DNA of 13,827 nucleotides from an uncultured Collinsella sp. (GTDB lineage Bacteria > Actinomycetota > Coriobacteriia > Coriobacteriales > Coriobacteriaceae). How positions within the stretch are numbered: position 1 is the first letter of the stretch; the number at the start of each line of letters is the position of its first letter. Positions 1 to 5,951 of this stretch are shown one piece after another. The notes under the pieces were generated by a model, which was not told the DNA's origin, made no database searches, and saw only the letters and a list, made by a program, of their open reading frames with translations. The translations under genes were made by a program, and so were the position numbers. Location of the stretch: NCBI GenBank assembly GCA_902494585.1, contig CABUUD010000043.1:1-13827 (forward strand), given 5' to 3'.

Positions 1-1130
1 CAGCGCACAGCAGAGCGAGCCACGTCCATGGCAACGTTGCCGCCGCCGATGACGCACACGCGCTGGCCACTTAGGTCGGGCAGCTCGTCATCGCCGATGG
101 CGCGCAGCATCTTGACAGCCGACTCAACACCGGGCGCCTCTTCGCCCGGAAGGCCGAGCTTCTTATCGCTGTGGGCACCGATGGCCAAGTAGACGGCATC
201 GAACTCGTCGCGCAGACGGGCGAGCTCCTCACCGCTCACGGAGTGATCGAGCTCCACGTCGATGCCGGCGCTCAAGATCCAGTCGACCTCGGCCTGCAGG
301 CGCTCGCGCGGCAGACGATAGCTGGGAATGCCGTAGCGCAGCATGCCGCCCAGGTGGTGGCGCTGCTCAAAAATGGTCACCTTGTGGCCCATCACGGCCA
401 GGTAGTAGGCGCATGAAAGGCCGGCCGGGCCGCCACCGATCACGGCGATGCGCTTGCCGGTGTTGTCGGCCACGCTGGGCTTGTAATCGTTGAGGTCGCT
501 GTGCTCAACGGCAAAACGCTTGAGGGCGAGGATGTTCATGGGATCGTCGACCATGCCGCGACGGCAGTGCATCTCGCAGGGATGCTCGCACACCAGGCCG
601 CAAACGAGCGGCAGCGGATTGTTCTTGCGGATGACCTTGACGGCATCGGCATAGCGACCGGCCTCGACGAGCGAAATGTACCCGGGAATGTCGACGTGCG
701 CCGGGCAGCCCGAGACGCACGGAACGCGGGCATCGCGGTCAAAGCCGCAGGAGTGCTCACGGATGTGGTGCTCAAAGTCGTCGCGGAAGCCGCGAATGGC
801 CGTGAGCGCCATGGCACCAGCTTCGTAACCGATGGCGCAGTCGCTCGAAAGATAGATGGTGCGGGCCGTGCGCTCAATCAAGTTGAGCGTAGACTCATCG
901 GCACGCCCTTCGAGCACATCGGCGAGCAGGTCGCTCAGCGCGCTCAGGCCCACACGGCAGGGCGTACACTTGCCGCAGCTCTGGGTGGAGCACAGGTTGA
1001 CGAGCGCTGCCGTAAACTCAACGGGACACGGGGCGAGTGAACTCACCGCCAGACGACGTCCGAGCGCATCGTGCAGGTCGTCCATGACGGCCTGAGCGTG
1101 GCTGCGTTCCATTACATGCAGTCGAGCCAT
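1..1130 (-). CDS. Iron-sulfur/flavin NAD(P)-binding oxidoreductase, GltD-like with NuoF C-terminal domain (3' end missing)
   Basis: The 376 visible codons show three modules. Residues 47-101 resemble the 4Fe-4S domain at the C-terminus of NuoF-type subunits: SCGKCTPCR gives Cys52, Cys55 and Cys58, and Cys98 lies in SSDCAIG. Residues 138-192 carry the cysteine pattern of the GltD/dihydropyrimidine-dehydrogenase iron-sulfur domain (CVSGCPAHVDIP, then CGLVCEHPCEMHC). Residues 227-239 are an FAD-type Rossmann motif (IAVIGGGPAGL), and a second Rossmann motif, VCVIGGGNVAMD, comes just before the edge. Such fusions accompany electron-bifurcating hydrogenases or formate dehydrogenases and pass electrons between NAD(P)H and iron-sulfur partners; that role is inferred, because the partners lie outside the window. 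The ATG at 1130 follows GAGGGGA by 4 bases. No frameshift was seen. The C-terminus, and so the exact subfamily, is unknown. Confidence 0.88.
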   Translation of the reverse strand, partial: MARLHVMERSHAQAVMDDLHDALGRRLAVSSLAPCPVEFTAALVNLCSTQSCGKCTPCRVGLSALSDLLADVLEGRADESTLNLIERTARTIYLSSDCAIGYEAGAMALTAIRGFRDDFEHHIREHSCGFDRDARVPCVSGCPAHVDIPGYISLVEAGRYADAVKVIRKNNPLPLVCGLVCEHPCEMHCRRGMVDDPMNILALKRFAVEHSDLNDYKPSVADNTGKRIAVIGGGPAGLSCAYYLAVMGHKVTIFEQRHHLGGMLRYGIPSYRLPRERLQAEVDWILSAGIDVELDHSVSGEELARLRDEFDAVYLAIGAHSDKKLGLPGEEAPGVESAVKMLRAIGDDELPDLSGQRVCVIGGGNVAMDVARSAVR

Positions 1131-1194
1131 AAGATCCCCTCTCACATGGCAGCCCGGAGGCGAGGCCGGGCGAAATTGCTACACGCAACACACT

Positions 1195-1215
1195 GACCTA
1201 TAAAGTTGTTAGGTC
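1195..1215. promoter_or_regulatory. Inverted repeat upstream of the oxidoreductase gene, possible operator
   Basis: GACCTA (1195-1200) and TAGGTC (1210-1215) form a perfect 6-bp inverted repeat around an AT-rich 9-base centre. It lies 65-85 bases upstream of the minus-strand oxidoreductase start, where a promoter would be expected. The centre read on the minus strand contains TTTATAGG, a weak -10-like match, with no convincing -35. An operator is only a suggestion. Confidence 0.25.
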
Positions 1216-1254
1216 TCCACGCGGTTCGGCAGGCGGTATGAAATGTCACCTTCA

Positions 1255-1277
1255 GCGGTGAAATAGAACATCACCGC
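1255..1277. repeat. Small hairpin with GCGGTGA arms; left copy of a 13-bp repeat
   Basis: GCGGTGA (1255-1261) pairs with TCACCGC (1271-1277). The 13-mer GCGGTGAAATAGA starting at 1255 recurs exactly at 1382 inside the REP-like element to the right, so this is probably a diverged or partial member of the same intergenic repeat family. Confidence 0.5.
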
Positions 1278-1339
1278 AGATAAATGCCATATTTGATAAA
1301 CGCGTTACCCACAATGCGGCACTTGGGAACACTCCTTGT

Positions 1340-1485
1340 TTGGTGCAAGGGGGACAGGTTACTTTGCACCAATCATGAGTTGCGGTGAAATAGAGACTGA
1401 AAAGCCGCTCAAAAGACCAAAACAGTCCGTATTCCACCGCAACTTCAAGACGTTGGTGCAGATCAACCTGACCTCTTTGCACCAA
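1340..1485. repeat. BIME-like element: two REP-like hairpins in opposite orientation with inner inverted arms
   Basis: The first hairpin (1340-1372) has 9-bp arms TTGGTGCAA/TTGCACCAA. The second (1453-1485) has 8-bp arms TTGGTGCA/TGCACCAA. Both are 33 bases, and the second matches the reverse complement of the first at 27 of 33 positions, so they are inverted copies of one unit with a GGGGACAGGTTAC-like core. Between them, GTTGCGGTG (1379-1387) and CACCGCAAC (1435-1443) are perfect 9-bp inverted arms, so the whole 146 bases is a nested imperfect palindrome. The layout resembles REP/BIME elements, which RAYT-type transposases are proposed to spread; no transposase gene is in the window. With the hairpin at 1255 and the terminator at 1484, this accounts for most of the gap from 1131 to 1550. 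Confidence 0.7.
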
Positions 1486-1517
1486 AAAGGGCCCCGAGCA
1501 TCGTCTGCTCGGGACCC
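1484..1517 (-). terminator. Rho-independent terminator of the DEAD-box helicase gene
   Basis: GGGCCCCGAGCA (1489-1500) pairs with TGCTCGGGACCC (1506-1517), 12 bp with one mismatch, around the 5-base loop TCGTC. Read on the minus strand, the stem is followed by five T's (1488-1484). It begins 34 bases after the helicase stop codon. The T run overlaps the right REP-like hairpin. Confidence 0.85.
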
Positions 1518-1550
1518 AAACTCATCTCGCCTTACCGCGCGACGCGTGTG

Positions 1551-3800
1551 TTACTTGCGCTTGCCGCCGCCGTCACCGGGACGACGGGAGCTGCCGCCGC
1601 GCTTGCCGCCACGGCTGTTGCCATAGCTACCACGGTTATCGCGACCGCCGGCGCGGCCGCCGCGGGAGCCGGCCTGGTTGCCGCCGCGGCCACCACGGTA
1701 GCCGCCGCGACGCTCCTCGCGGGTATCGTCGTAGTTGCGCCAGTCATCGCGACGATCGCGGCTGGCACGCGGATCGCGACGATCGCGCGACTCATTCGAC
1801 CGACCGGCGCCGCTTCGCCCACCATTGCCGCGAGAACCCTCGCGACGCTCGCCACCACGGCCGCTGCGCTCTTCAAAGCGCTTGCCGCCACGGGACTCAC
1901 CGCTGCGGGCGCCACGCTCACCGCGACCCTCGCCGCCGCGACGCTCGTCACGGCCACCGCGCTCGTCATTGCGACCGGAACGACGACGATCGCCCGAGCC
2001 ACGCTTGCCGCCACGCGAGCCACGACCCTCGTCCTCGCGCTCAACACGGCGACGACCACCGCGGTCCTCGTCCTCGCGACGACGGCGATGCGCCTCGCCC
2101 TGGAACTGCTTGGCACGGCGCTCGGCACGGTTGCCGCGCGGGGCCTGCTCGACGGCAGCAGCACCGCCGCGCTCCTCGGCAGCCACCTCGCGGGCCACGC
2201 TCTCCACAGCCTCGTCCACGCGAGCCTGAACGCCCTCGCGCACGCGGGTCTTGCCGCCGCGCTTGGGACGGCTCGGACGCTCGCCGCCGCCGCGACGCTC
2301 ATCGCGACCGCGGTTGGAACGACCGGCCACATCGCCGTAGTCATCGCCGTTACGCTTGCCGTCGCGACGCGCCTGCTCAAGCTTCTTCTTGCTCTTGGAC
2401 TTGCCGCGCTTGGTCTTCTTCTTCACCTTAAAGGCCGCAGGGTCGCGCTCGGGGTCAACCGCGGGCGGATTGGGGCCCACGTGTAGATCGCCGGCCTCGT
2501 AGATGTCGGCAGTCTTGTCCATGAGCTTCTCAATCTCGTAGAACTCGTCCACGTCCTGCTCGGTCACAAACGTAATGGCCCAGCCCAGCTCGCCGGCGCG
2601 GCCCGTACGGCCAATACGGTGGATGTAGTCGGTCGGCTCGGCCGGCACGTCAAAGTTCACGACGTAGCGCACGTCGCTAATGTCGATACCGCGGGCGAGC
2701 ACGTCGGTTGCCACCAGCACGTCGACGGTACCGTCGCGGAAGGCCGAAAGGGCACGCTCGCGCTGGGCCTGGCTGCGGTTGCCGTGAATCGCGGCGGCCT
2801 TAATGCCCTTGCGCTCCAGACGACGGCAGCAGCTATCGGCACGGTGCTTGGTGCGCATAAAGACGATAGTGCGCTCCGGGCCCTCCTTTTTGAGGAACTC
2901 GGGCAGCAGGTTGTTCTTGGCCTCGATGGACACCGGGAACACAAACTGGTCGACGGTGTCGGCAGTCGACGTAGCGGGCGCGATCTCCACGCGGGCCGGG
3001 TCGCTCACCAGGTCGGTGATCTCACCCACGGCTTCCTCGTCGAGGGTCGCCGAGAACAGCAGCGTCTGACGCTCGGCCGGCGTCTCGTGCACAATGCGGC
3101 GGACGGCGGGCAAAAAGCCCATGTCGAGCATGCGATCGGCCTCGTCGAGCACCAGGACCTTAACCTCGTCCAGGTGGCAGGCACCCTGCTCGATCAGATC
3201 GACCAGACGGCCCGGCGTGGCGACCAGGATGTCGCAGCCGTACTTGAGCGCCGCGGTCTGCGGCTTGTAGCTCACGCCGCCCACGACGGTCACGGCGACA
3301 TGGCCGGTGACGTCGGCGATTTTGCTCGCAACCTCGTCAATCTGCTGGGCAAGCTCGCGCGTAGGGGTGATGACGAGCATCACGGGGCCATGGCCGTTGC
3401 CCTCGGGCTTCTTGGCACCGCGACGGCGGTTGCGGCCGCCGCGCTCGCGCACGGGTTTGGGAGGAGCAATGTGCTCCAGATTGTTCATGGTCGGCAGCAA
3501 AAAGGCGGCCGTCTTGCCGGTGCCGGTCTGAGCGGCGGCAAGCAAGTCGCGGCCCTCAAGCACCACGGGGATCGAACCGGCCTGCACGGGCGTCGGCGCC
3601 GTGTAGCCCAGGCTCTCGATAGCACGAAGCATCTCGTCCGAAAGTCCCAGCTCGTCAAAGGCGGGCAGGTTCTCGGTAGCGGACTCGACGGCCTGGGCAG
3701 CATTTGCCTCGTCGGCGGCATCGAAGGCAGCCTGGGTCATGGCCTCGCGGGTCTCGTCCAGAATCTCGGCGTCCGTGACGTCGGATACAGAATTACGCAT
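1551..3800 (-). CDS. DEAD-box ATP-dependent RNA helicase with long Arg/Gly-rich tail
   Basis: A 749-aa RNA helicase that unwinds RNA with ATP, probably in ribosome assembly or RNA turnover, as in the CsdA/RhlE group. Motifs in order: Q-motif region 48-72; motif I AAQTGTGKT (89-97); PTREL (146-150); TPGR (195-198); DEAD (219-222); SAT (250-252); ATDVLARGID (364-373); HRIGRTGR (394-401). A basic insert rich in Arg, Gly and Lys (about 117-138) separates motifs I and Ia. From about 457 to the end the protein is low-complexity Lys- then Arg/Gly-rich, a typical RNA-binding tail but unusually long at about 290 residues. The ATG at 3800 follows AAGGA by 10 bases. A GTG at 3836 would add 12 residues but lacks a visible ribosome site. 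The gene is monocistronic, with its own terminator and a likely long leader. Confidence 0.95.
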   Translation of the reverse strand: MRNSVSDVTDAEILDETREAMTQAAFDAADEANAAQAVESATENLPAFDELGLSDEMLRAIESLGYTAPTPVQAGSIPVVLEGRDLLAAAQTGTGKTAAFLLPTMNNLEHIAPPKPVRERGGRNRRRGAKKPEGNGHGPVMLVITPTRELAQQIDEVASKIADVTGHVAVTVVGGVSYKPQTAALKYGCDILVATPGRLVDLIEQGACHLDEVKVLVLDEADRMLDMGFLPAVRRIVHETPAERQTLLFSATLDEEAVGEITDLVSDPARVEIAPATSTADTVDQFVFPVSIEAKNNLLPEFLKKEGPERTIVFMRTKHRADSCCRRLERKGIKAAAIHGNRSQAQRERALSAFRDGTVDVLVATDVLARGIDISDVRYVVNFDVPAEPTDYIHRIGRTGRAGELGWAITFVTEQDVDEFYEIEKLMDKTADIYEAGDLHVGPNPPAVDPERDPAAFKVKKKTKRGKSKSKKKLEQARRDGKRNGDDYGDVAGRSNRGRDERRGGGERPSRPKRGGKTRVREGVQARVDEAVESVAREVAAEERGGAAAVEQAPRGNRAERRAKQFQGEAHRRRREDEDRGGRRRVEREDEGRGSRGGKRGSGDRRRSGRNDERGGRDERRGGEGRGERGARSGESRGGKRFEERSGRGGERREGSRGNGGRSGAGRSNESRDRRDPRASRDRRDDWRNYDDTREERRGGYRGGRGGNQAGSRGGRAGGRDNRGSYGNSRGGKRGGSSRRPGDGGGKRK

Positions 3801-3999
3801 ATGTTGTTGTTCCTTATCTGCACGCGCAATGGGCACGGCATGTGGCCGCGCGGGCGTGCTTGGTAGTGCGCTAATACATACAAAAACAGGTGCGCACAGA
3901 GAGGACGTTGCTCAGCACGCTGGCGATCGCTTTGGCAGCCCTATCACGCGCCGTCCAGACGCAGCAGCTCTAAGCGATGGAGCAGATTCGCCGCGGGTT

Positions 4000-4005
4000 A
4001 GTATA
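4000..4005 (-). promoter_or_regulatory. Candidate -10 box for the helicase gene
   Basis: On the minus strand TATACT (4005 to 4000) is the best -10-like hexamer between the helicase start and the repeat array. A possible -35 (TTTACG) lies 21 bases upstream, wider than the usual 17. If used, it gives a leader of roughly 190 bases, in line with the long leaders known for cold-shock helicase genes. The rest of 3801-4072 shows no gene, tRNA or strong hairpin. Confidence 0.25.
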
Positions 4006-4072
4006 CCCGTGCTTCGCATGCCCCCACGTAAACCACAGATGACAAGGTGGGCGCGGCGGGTCCGGACCGATT

Positions 4073-4373
4073 GTCTCAATCTGTAACAGTTACGAGACAA
4101 AACCGGGTTCCTACTGTTACAGATCGAGACATTCAGTCAGCCCCCTTGGCTAACGTCTCGATCTGTAACATCTACAGGCCGAATCTTCGTCTAGGTGTTA
4201 CAGATCGAGACAAATGGTCGACACGGCTCACAAACGTCTCGATCTGTAACAGTTGCGGAGCAAAACCAGCCCCAGATGTTACAGATTGAGACAGTTGAGT
4301 TGTCTGCCGAGGAACAATCTCAATCTGTAACAACTAGACCCCGTATCCCCCGCCAGATGTTACAGATCGAGAT
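4073..4373. repeat. Array of eight 16-bp repeats in alternating orientation with regular spacers
   Basis: The unit GTCTCGATCTGTAACA and its reverse complement alternate strictly. Forward units start at 4073, 4155, 4236 and 4317; reverse units at 4115, 4196, 4277 and 4358. Start-to-start distances are 42, 40, 41, 40, 41, 40 and 41. Units are identical apart from G/A at one internal position (4073, 4277 and 4317) and an altered outermost base in the last two. Spacers inside forward-reverse pairs are 26, 25, 25 and 25 bases; spacers between pairs are 24 each. Spacers are mostly different, but those after the first and third forward units agree at 12 of their first 16 bases. Each pair could form a 16-bp stem with a 25-26-base loop. 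The array lies between the helicase promoter region and the acetyltransferase terminator. It is not a CRISPR (units too short and alternating), and its function is unknown. Confidence 0.93.
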
Positions 4374-4403
4374 AAACCTGCCGATCACCAAACCCGACAG
4401 GCC

Positions 4404-4447
4404 AAAAAAAAGACCGGACGTCCAGCCATCACAACTGGAACGTCCGG
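4404..4447 (-). terminator. Rho-independent terminator of the acetyltransferase gene
   Basis: CCGGACGTCCAG (4414-4425) pairs with CTGG-A-ACGTCCGG (4435-4447, with one bulged A) around a 9-base loop. On the minus strand this is followed by eight T's (4411-4404). It lies about 50 bases beyond the acetyltransferase stop codon. Confidence 0.88.
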
Positions 4448-4494
4448 CCCCGTCAAGCACCAACTAGGGAAGCTGAACCAACAGATCGCAGCCT

Positions 4495-5043
4495 CTACTC
4501 TGCGTCCGGGTCCTTAAAGTTCTTGGGATCCAAGACCATGCAGGTGTAGGTGATGTCGTGTTCATCGTCGGGAATGGGTTCAAACCCGTTCTTGCCAAAG
4601 AAGTCGATGAGCAGATGCGCGAGCTTAATCGGATCCGCATCAGGATCGTCAAAGAGATATTCGCTCAGATCCAGGAATGCAGGCTGCTGGTGGCCTTCGC
4701 TCTCCCAGTATCCCAACAGGGCGTCGTGCACCAGGCGCGCGCCATAGCCGTTACCGCGGTAGTCGGGGTCAACATACACATGGCTCAAAAACGTCCCCAG
4801 GTACTTGTTGAGCGGGTGCTCCGTAACGGCATCCGGCAGGCGGGGGTCATCTGAACCGCCCGTTACGCAAAAACCGACCAGCTCATCATCGGCAAAGACG
4901 CCCCAGAGGGAAGAGTTCTCCTCGTCCTCGTCCTCAACCCAGTCCGCGTACTCGTCATAGACCTCGTAGCCCGACTGCTCATCCAGTTCGACCATCGCAT
5001 CGACGTCGTCGGGACCCAAAGCCCTTACTTCAACTTCAGCCAT
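4495..5043 (-). CDS. GNAT-family N-acetyltransferase
   Basis: This 182-aa protein has the size and layout of a stand-alone GNAT enzyme, which transfers an acetyl group from acetyl-CoA to an amine. The diagnostic motif A is at about 88-110: HVYVDPDYRGNGYG, where Arg96-Gly-Asn-Gly-Tyr-Gly101 matches the acetyl-CoA pyrophosphate-binding R/Q-x-x-G-x-G/A pattern. A beta-strand segment LWGVFADDELVGFCV (47-60) precedes it, as usual. Residues 28-45 are strongly acidic. The substrate cannot be told from sequence. The ATG at 5043 follows AAAGGA by 7 bases; the ribosome site lies in the loop of an 8-bp hairpin that reaches the start codon. The gene ends with its own terminator and has an upstream GTTGCGCAAC palindrome. 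Confidence 0.88.
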   Translation of the reverse strand: MAEVEVRALGPDDVDAMVELDEQSGYEVYDEYADWVEDEDEENSSLWGVFADDELVGFCVTGGSDDPRLPDAVTEHPLNKYLGTFLSHVYVDPDYRGNGYGARLVHDALLGYWESEGHQQPAFLDLSEYLFDDPDADPIKLAHLLIDFFGKNGFEPIPDDEHDITYTCMVLDPKNFKDPDAE

Positions 5044-5074
5044 TGTCCTGTCCTTTCTCTCGCTTTCAGGACAA
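5043..5074 (-). promoter_or_regulatory. Leader hairpin over the acetyltransferase translation start
   Basis: In the minus-strand transcript TTGTCCTG (5074-5067) and CAGGACAA (5050-5043) are perfect 8-base complements. The 16-base loop contains the ribosome site AAAGGA, and the last arm base is the A of the ATG. A role in translation control is possible but not shown. Confidence 0.4.
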
Positions 5075-5102
5075 CCCGAGCATACGCCGCTGTCCTAACA
5101 TT

Positions 5103-5118
5103 CTGTTGCGCAACATCG
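5103..5118. repeat. GTTGCGCAAC palindrome, copy 1 (single)
   Basis: CTGTTGCGCAACATCG, with the exact 10-bp palindrome at 5105-5114. It lies 60 bases upstream of the acetyltransferase start and just after the stop of the small membrane protein. No inverted partner lies 42 bases away on either side. It is the same 16-mer as one arm of the pair at 8594-8651. Confidence 0.6.
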
Positions 5119-5139
5119 GAAGCTGCGTCAATACCGCCG

Positions 5140-5685
5140 TTAACGGCGACGACGCCTCAGGGCAACGCAGGCAACTACAATCGCCAGCAACACCAAACCC
5201 TGAAAACTGATGCGGCTTATAGCGAAGCCCGAAGGAACAATAAAACTGTCGTAGAAAATGTCGAGCAGGCCGATAAACACCAGAAATGCGATGAAGATCC
5301 AGAACACGCGACTCCTTAAAATGGGAGTAAACATGTCGAGCACCGAACCGCCCGAGGAAGAGCCCTGATAGCCAATCAAATCAAACGGCTCATCCTTTTC
5401 CACCTCGTCGGCATCGCTCGAAGCGCCTGAAGACTCGGACTCCAAATCGCGACGATCCGTCCAATACCCGGGCACATGGTCGCGCTCACCAAGGTACTCA
5501 CCGTTTTTGACCACCGGCTCAAACAACATGGCACTCGAAAGATCCTCGAGCTCCTCGCGAATCAACTGGTCGGTGCGAGCGTCATGAGGCTCCTCGAGCT
5601 CGCACTCAAGCTCGTACATATGCTCCATGACCCGCTCGTAATCTTCTTCGGACATATCGTCATCGTAATAGGAGTTCCCGCTCAT
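5140..5685 (-). CDS. Hypothetical acidic protein with two C-terminal membrane helices
   Basis: I do not recognise this 181-aa protein. Residues 1-105 are hydrophilic and acidic, rich in Glu, Asp and Ser, with a probable helix at 12-50. Two hydrophobic segments follow, at about 127-145 (VFWIFIAFLVFIGLLDIFY) and 160-176 (SFQGLVLLAIVVACVAL). It ends with a run of five arginines, which by the positive-inside rule would place the C-terminus in the cytoplasm, with the N-terminal part on the same side. The ATG at 5685 follows GAGGG by 7 bases. A perfect 14-bp palindrome, CGCCGTTAACGGCG (5135-5148), spans the stop codon but has no T run. It is transcribed divergently from the island; no function is proposed. 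Confidence 0.75.
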   Translation of the reverse strand: MSGNSYYDDDMSEEDYERVMEHMYELECELEEPHDARTDQLIREELEDLSSAMLFEPVVKNGEYLGERDHVPGYWTDRRDLESESSGASSDADEVEKDEPFDLIGYQGSSSGGSVLDMFTPILRSRVFWIFIAFLVFIGLLDIFYDSFIVPSGFAISRISFQGLVLLAIVVACVALRRRRR

Positions 5686-5753
5686 CGTTCATCCCTCATT
5701 CAAGAACCGAATCCCTTTTGGACAACTCAAGTGTAGAAATCCATACCGAGCAG

Positions 5754-5857
5754 ACGTTGCGCAACATTGCCGGGAACGAGACGGATCCGCTCTCAAAACG
5801 TCTCGGGACAAACCGTTCCGCATTGCAATTTGCGCACTCGCGGATGTTGCGCAACGT
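5754..5857. repeat. Nested palindromes in the divergent intergenic region (GTTGCGCAAC copies 2 and 3)
   Basis: ACGTTGCGCAACAT (5754-5767) and ATGTTGCGCAACGT (5844-5857) are perfect 14-bp inverted repeats, each with the GTTGCGCAAC palindrome (5756-5765 and 5846-5855). Inside lie CGAGACG/CGTCTCG (5777-5783 and 5799-5805) and GGAACG/CGTTCC (5773-5778 and 5814-5819). The block sits between the divergent small membrane protein and gene A, where promoters and operators are expected. No convincing -35/-10 pair could be assigned. Confidence 0.6.
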
Positions 5858-5951
5858 TCTCGCCCATCGGGGCGGTAGCGTTCGAGTTAGCAAAGCCACG
5901 AGCCCTAAAACCCGGGATCGTCGGCTTCCACCGCATACGAAAGAAGGAACG

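Noticed and set aside
1548..2486. Long plus-strand open frame opposite the helicase tail (Ala/Thr/Leu-rich)
   Set aside because: It is a by-product of the biased Arg/Gly codons on the minus strand; the protein is low complexity and lies opposite a well-supported helicase.
2619..3866. 415-codon plus-strand open frame opposite the helicase core
   Set aside because: It lies opposite the conserved helicase motifs, has no recognisable domain, and is expected in GC-rich coding DNA.
4073..4373. CRISPR array
   Set aside because: Repeats are only 16 bp and alternate in orientation; CRISPR repeats are longer and direct, and no cas gene is present in the window.
5718..5951. N-terminal extension of gene A
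   Set aside because: The extension would translate the GTTGCGCAAC palindromes and nested repeats, and a ribosome site precedes the ATG at 5952.
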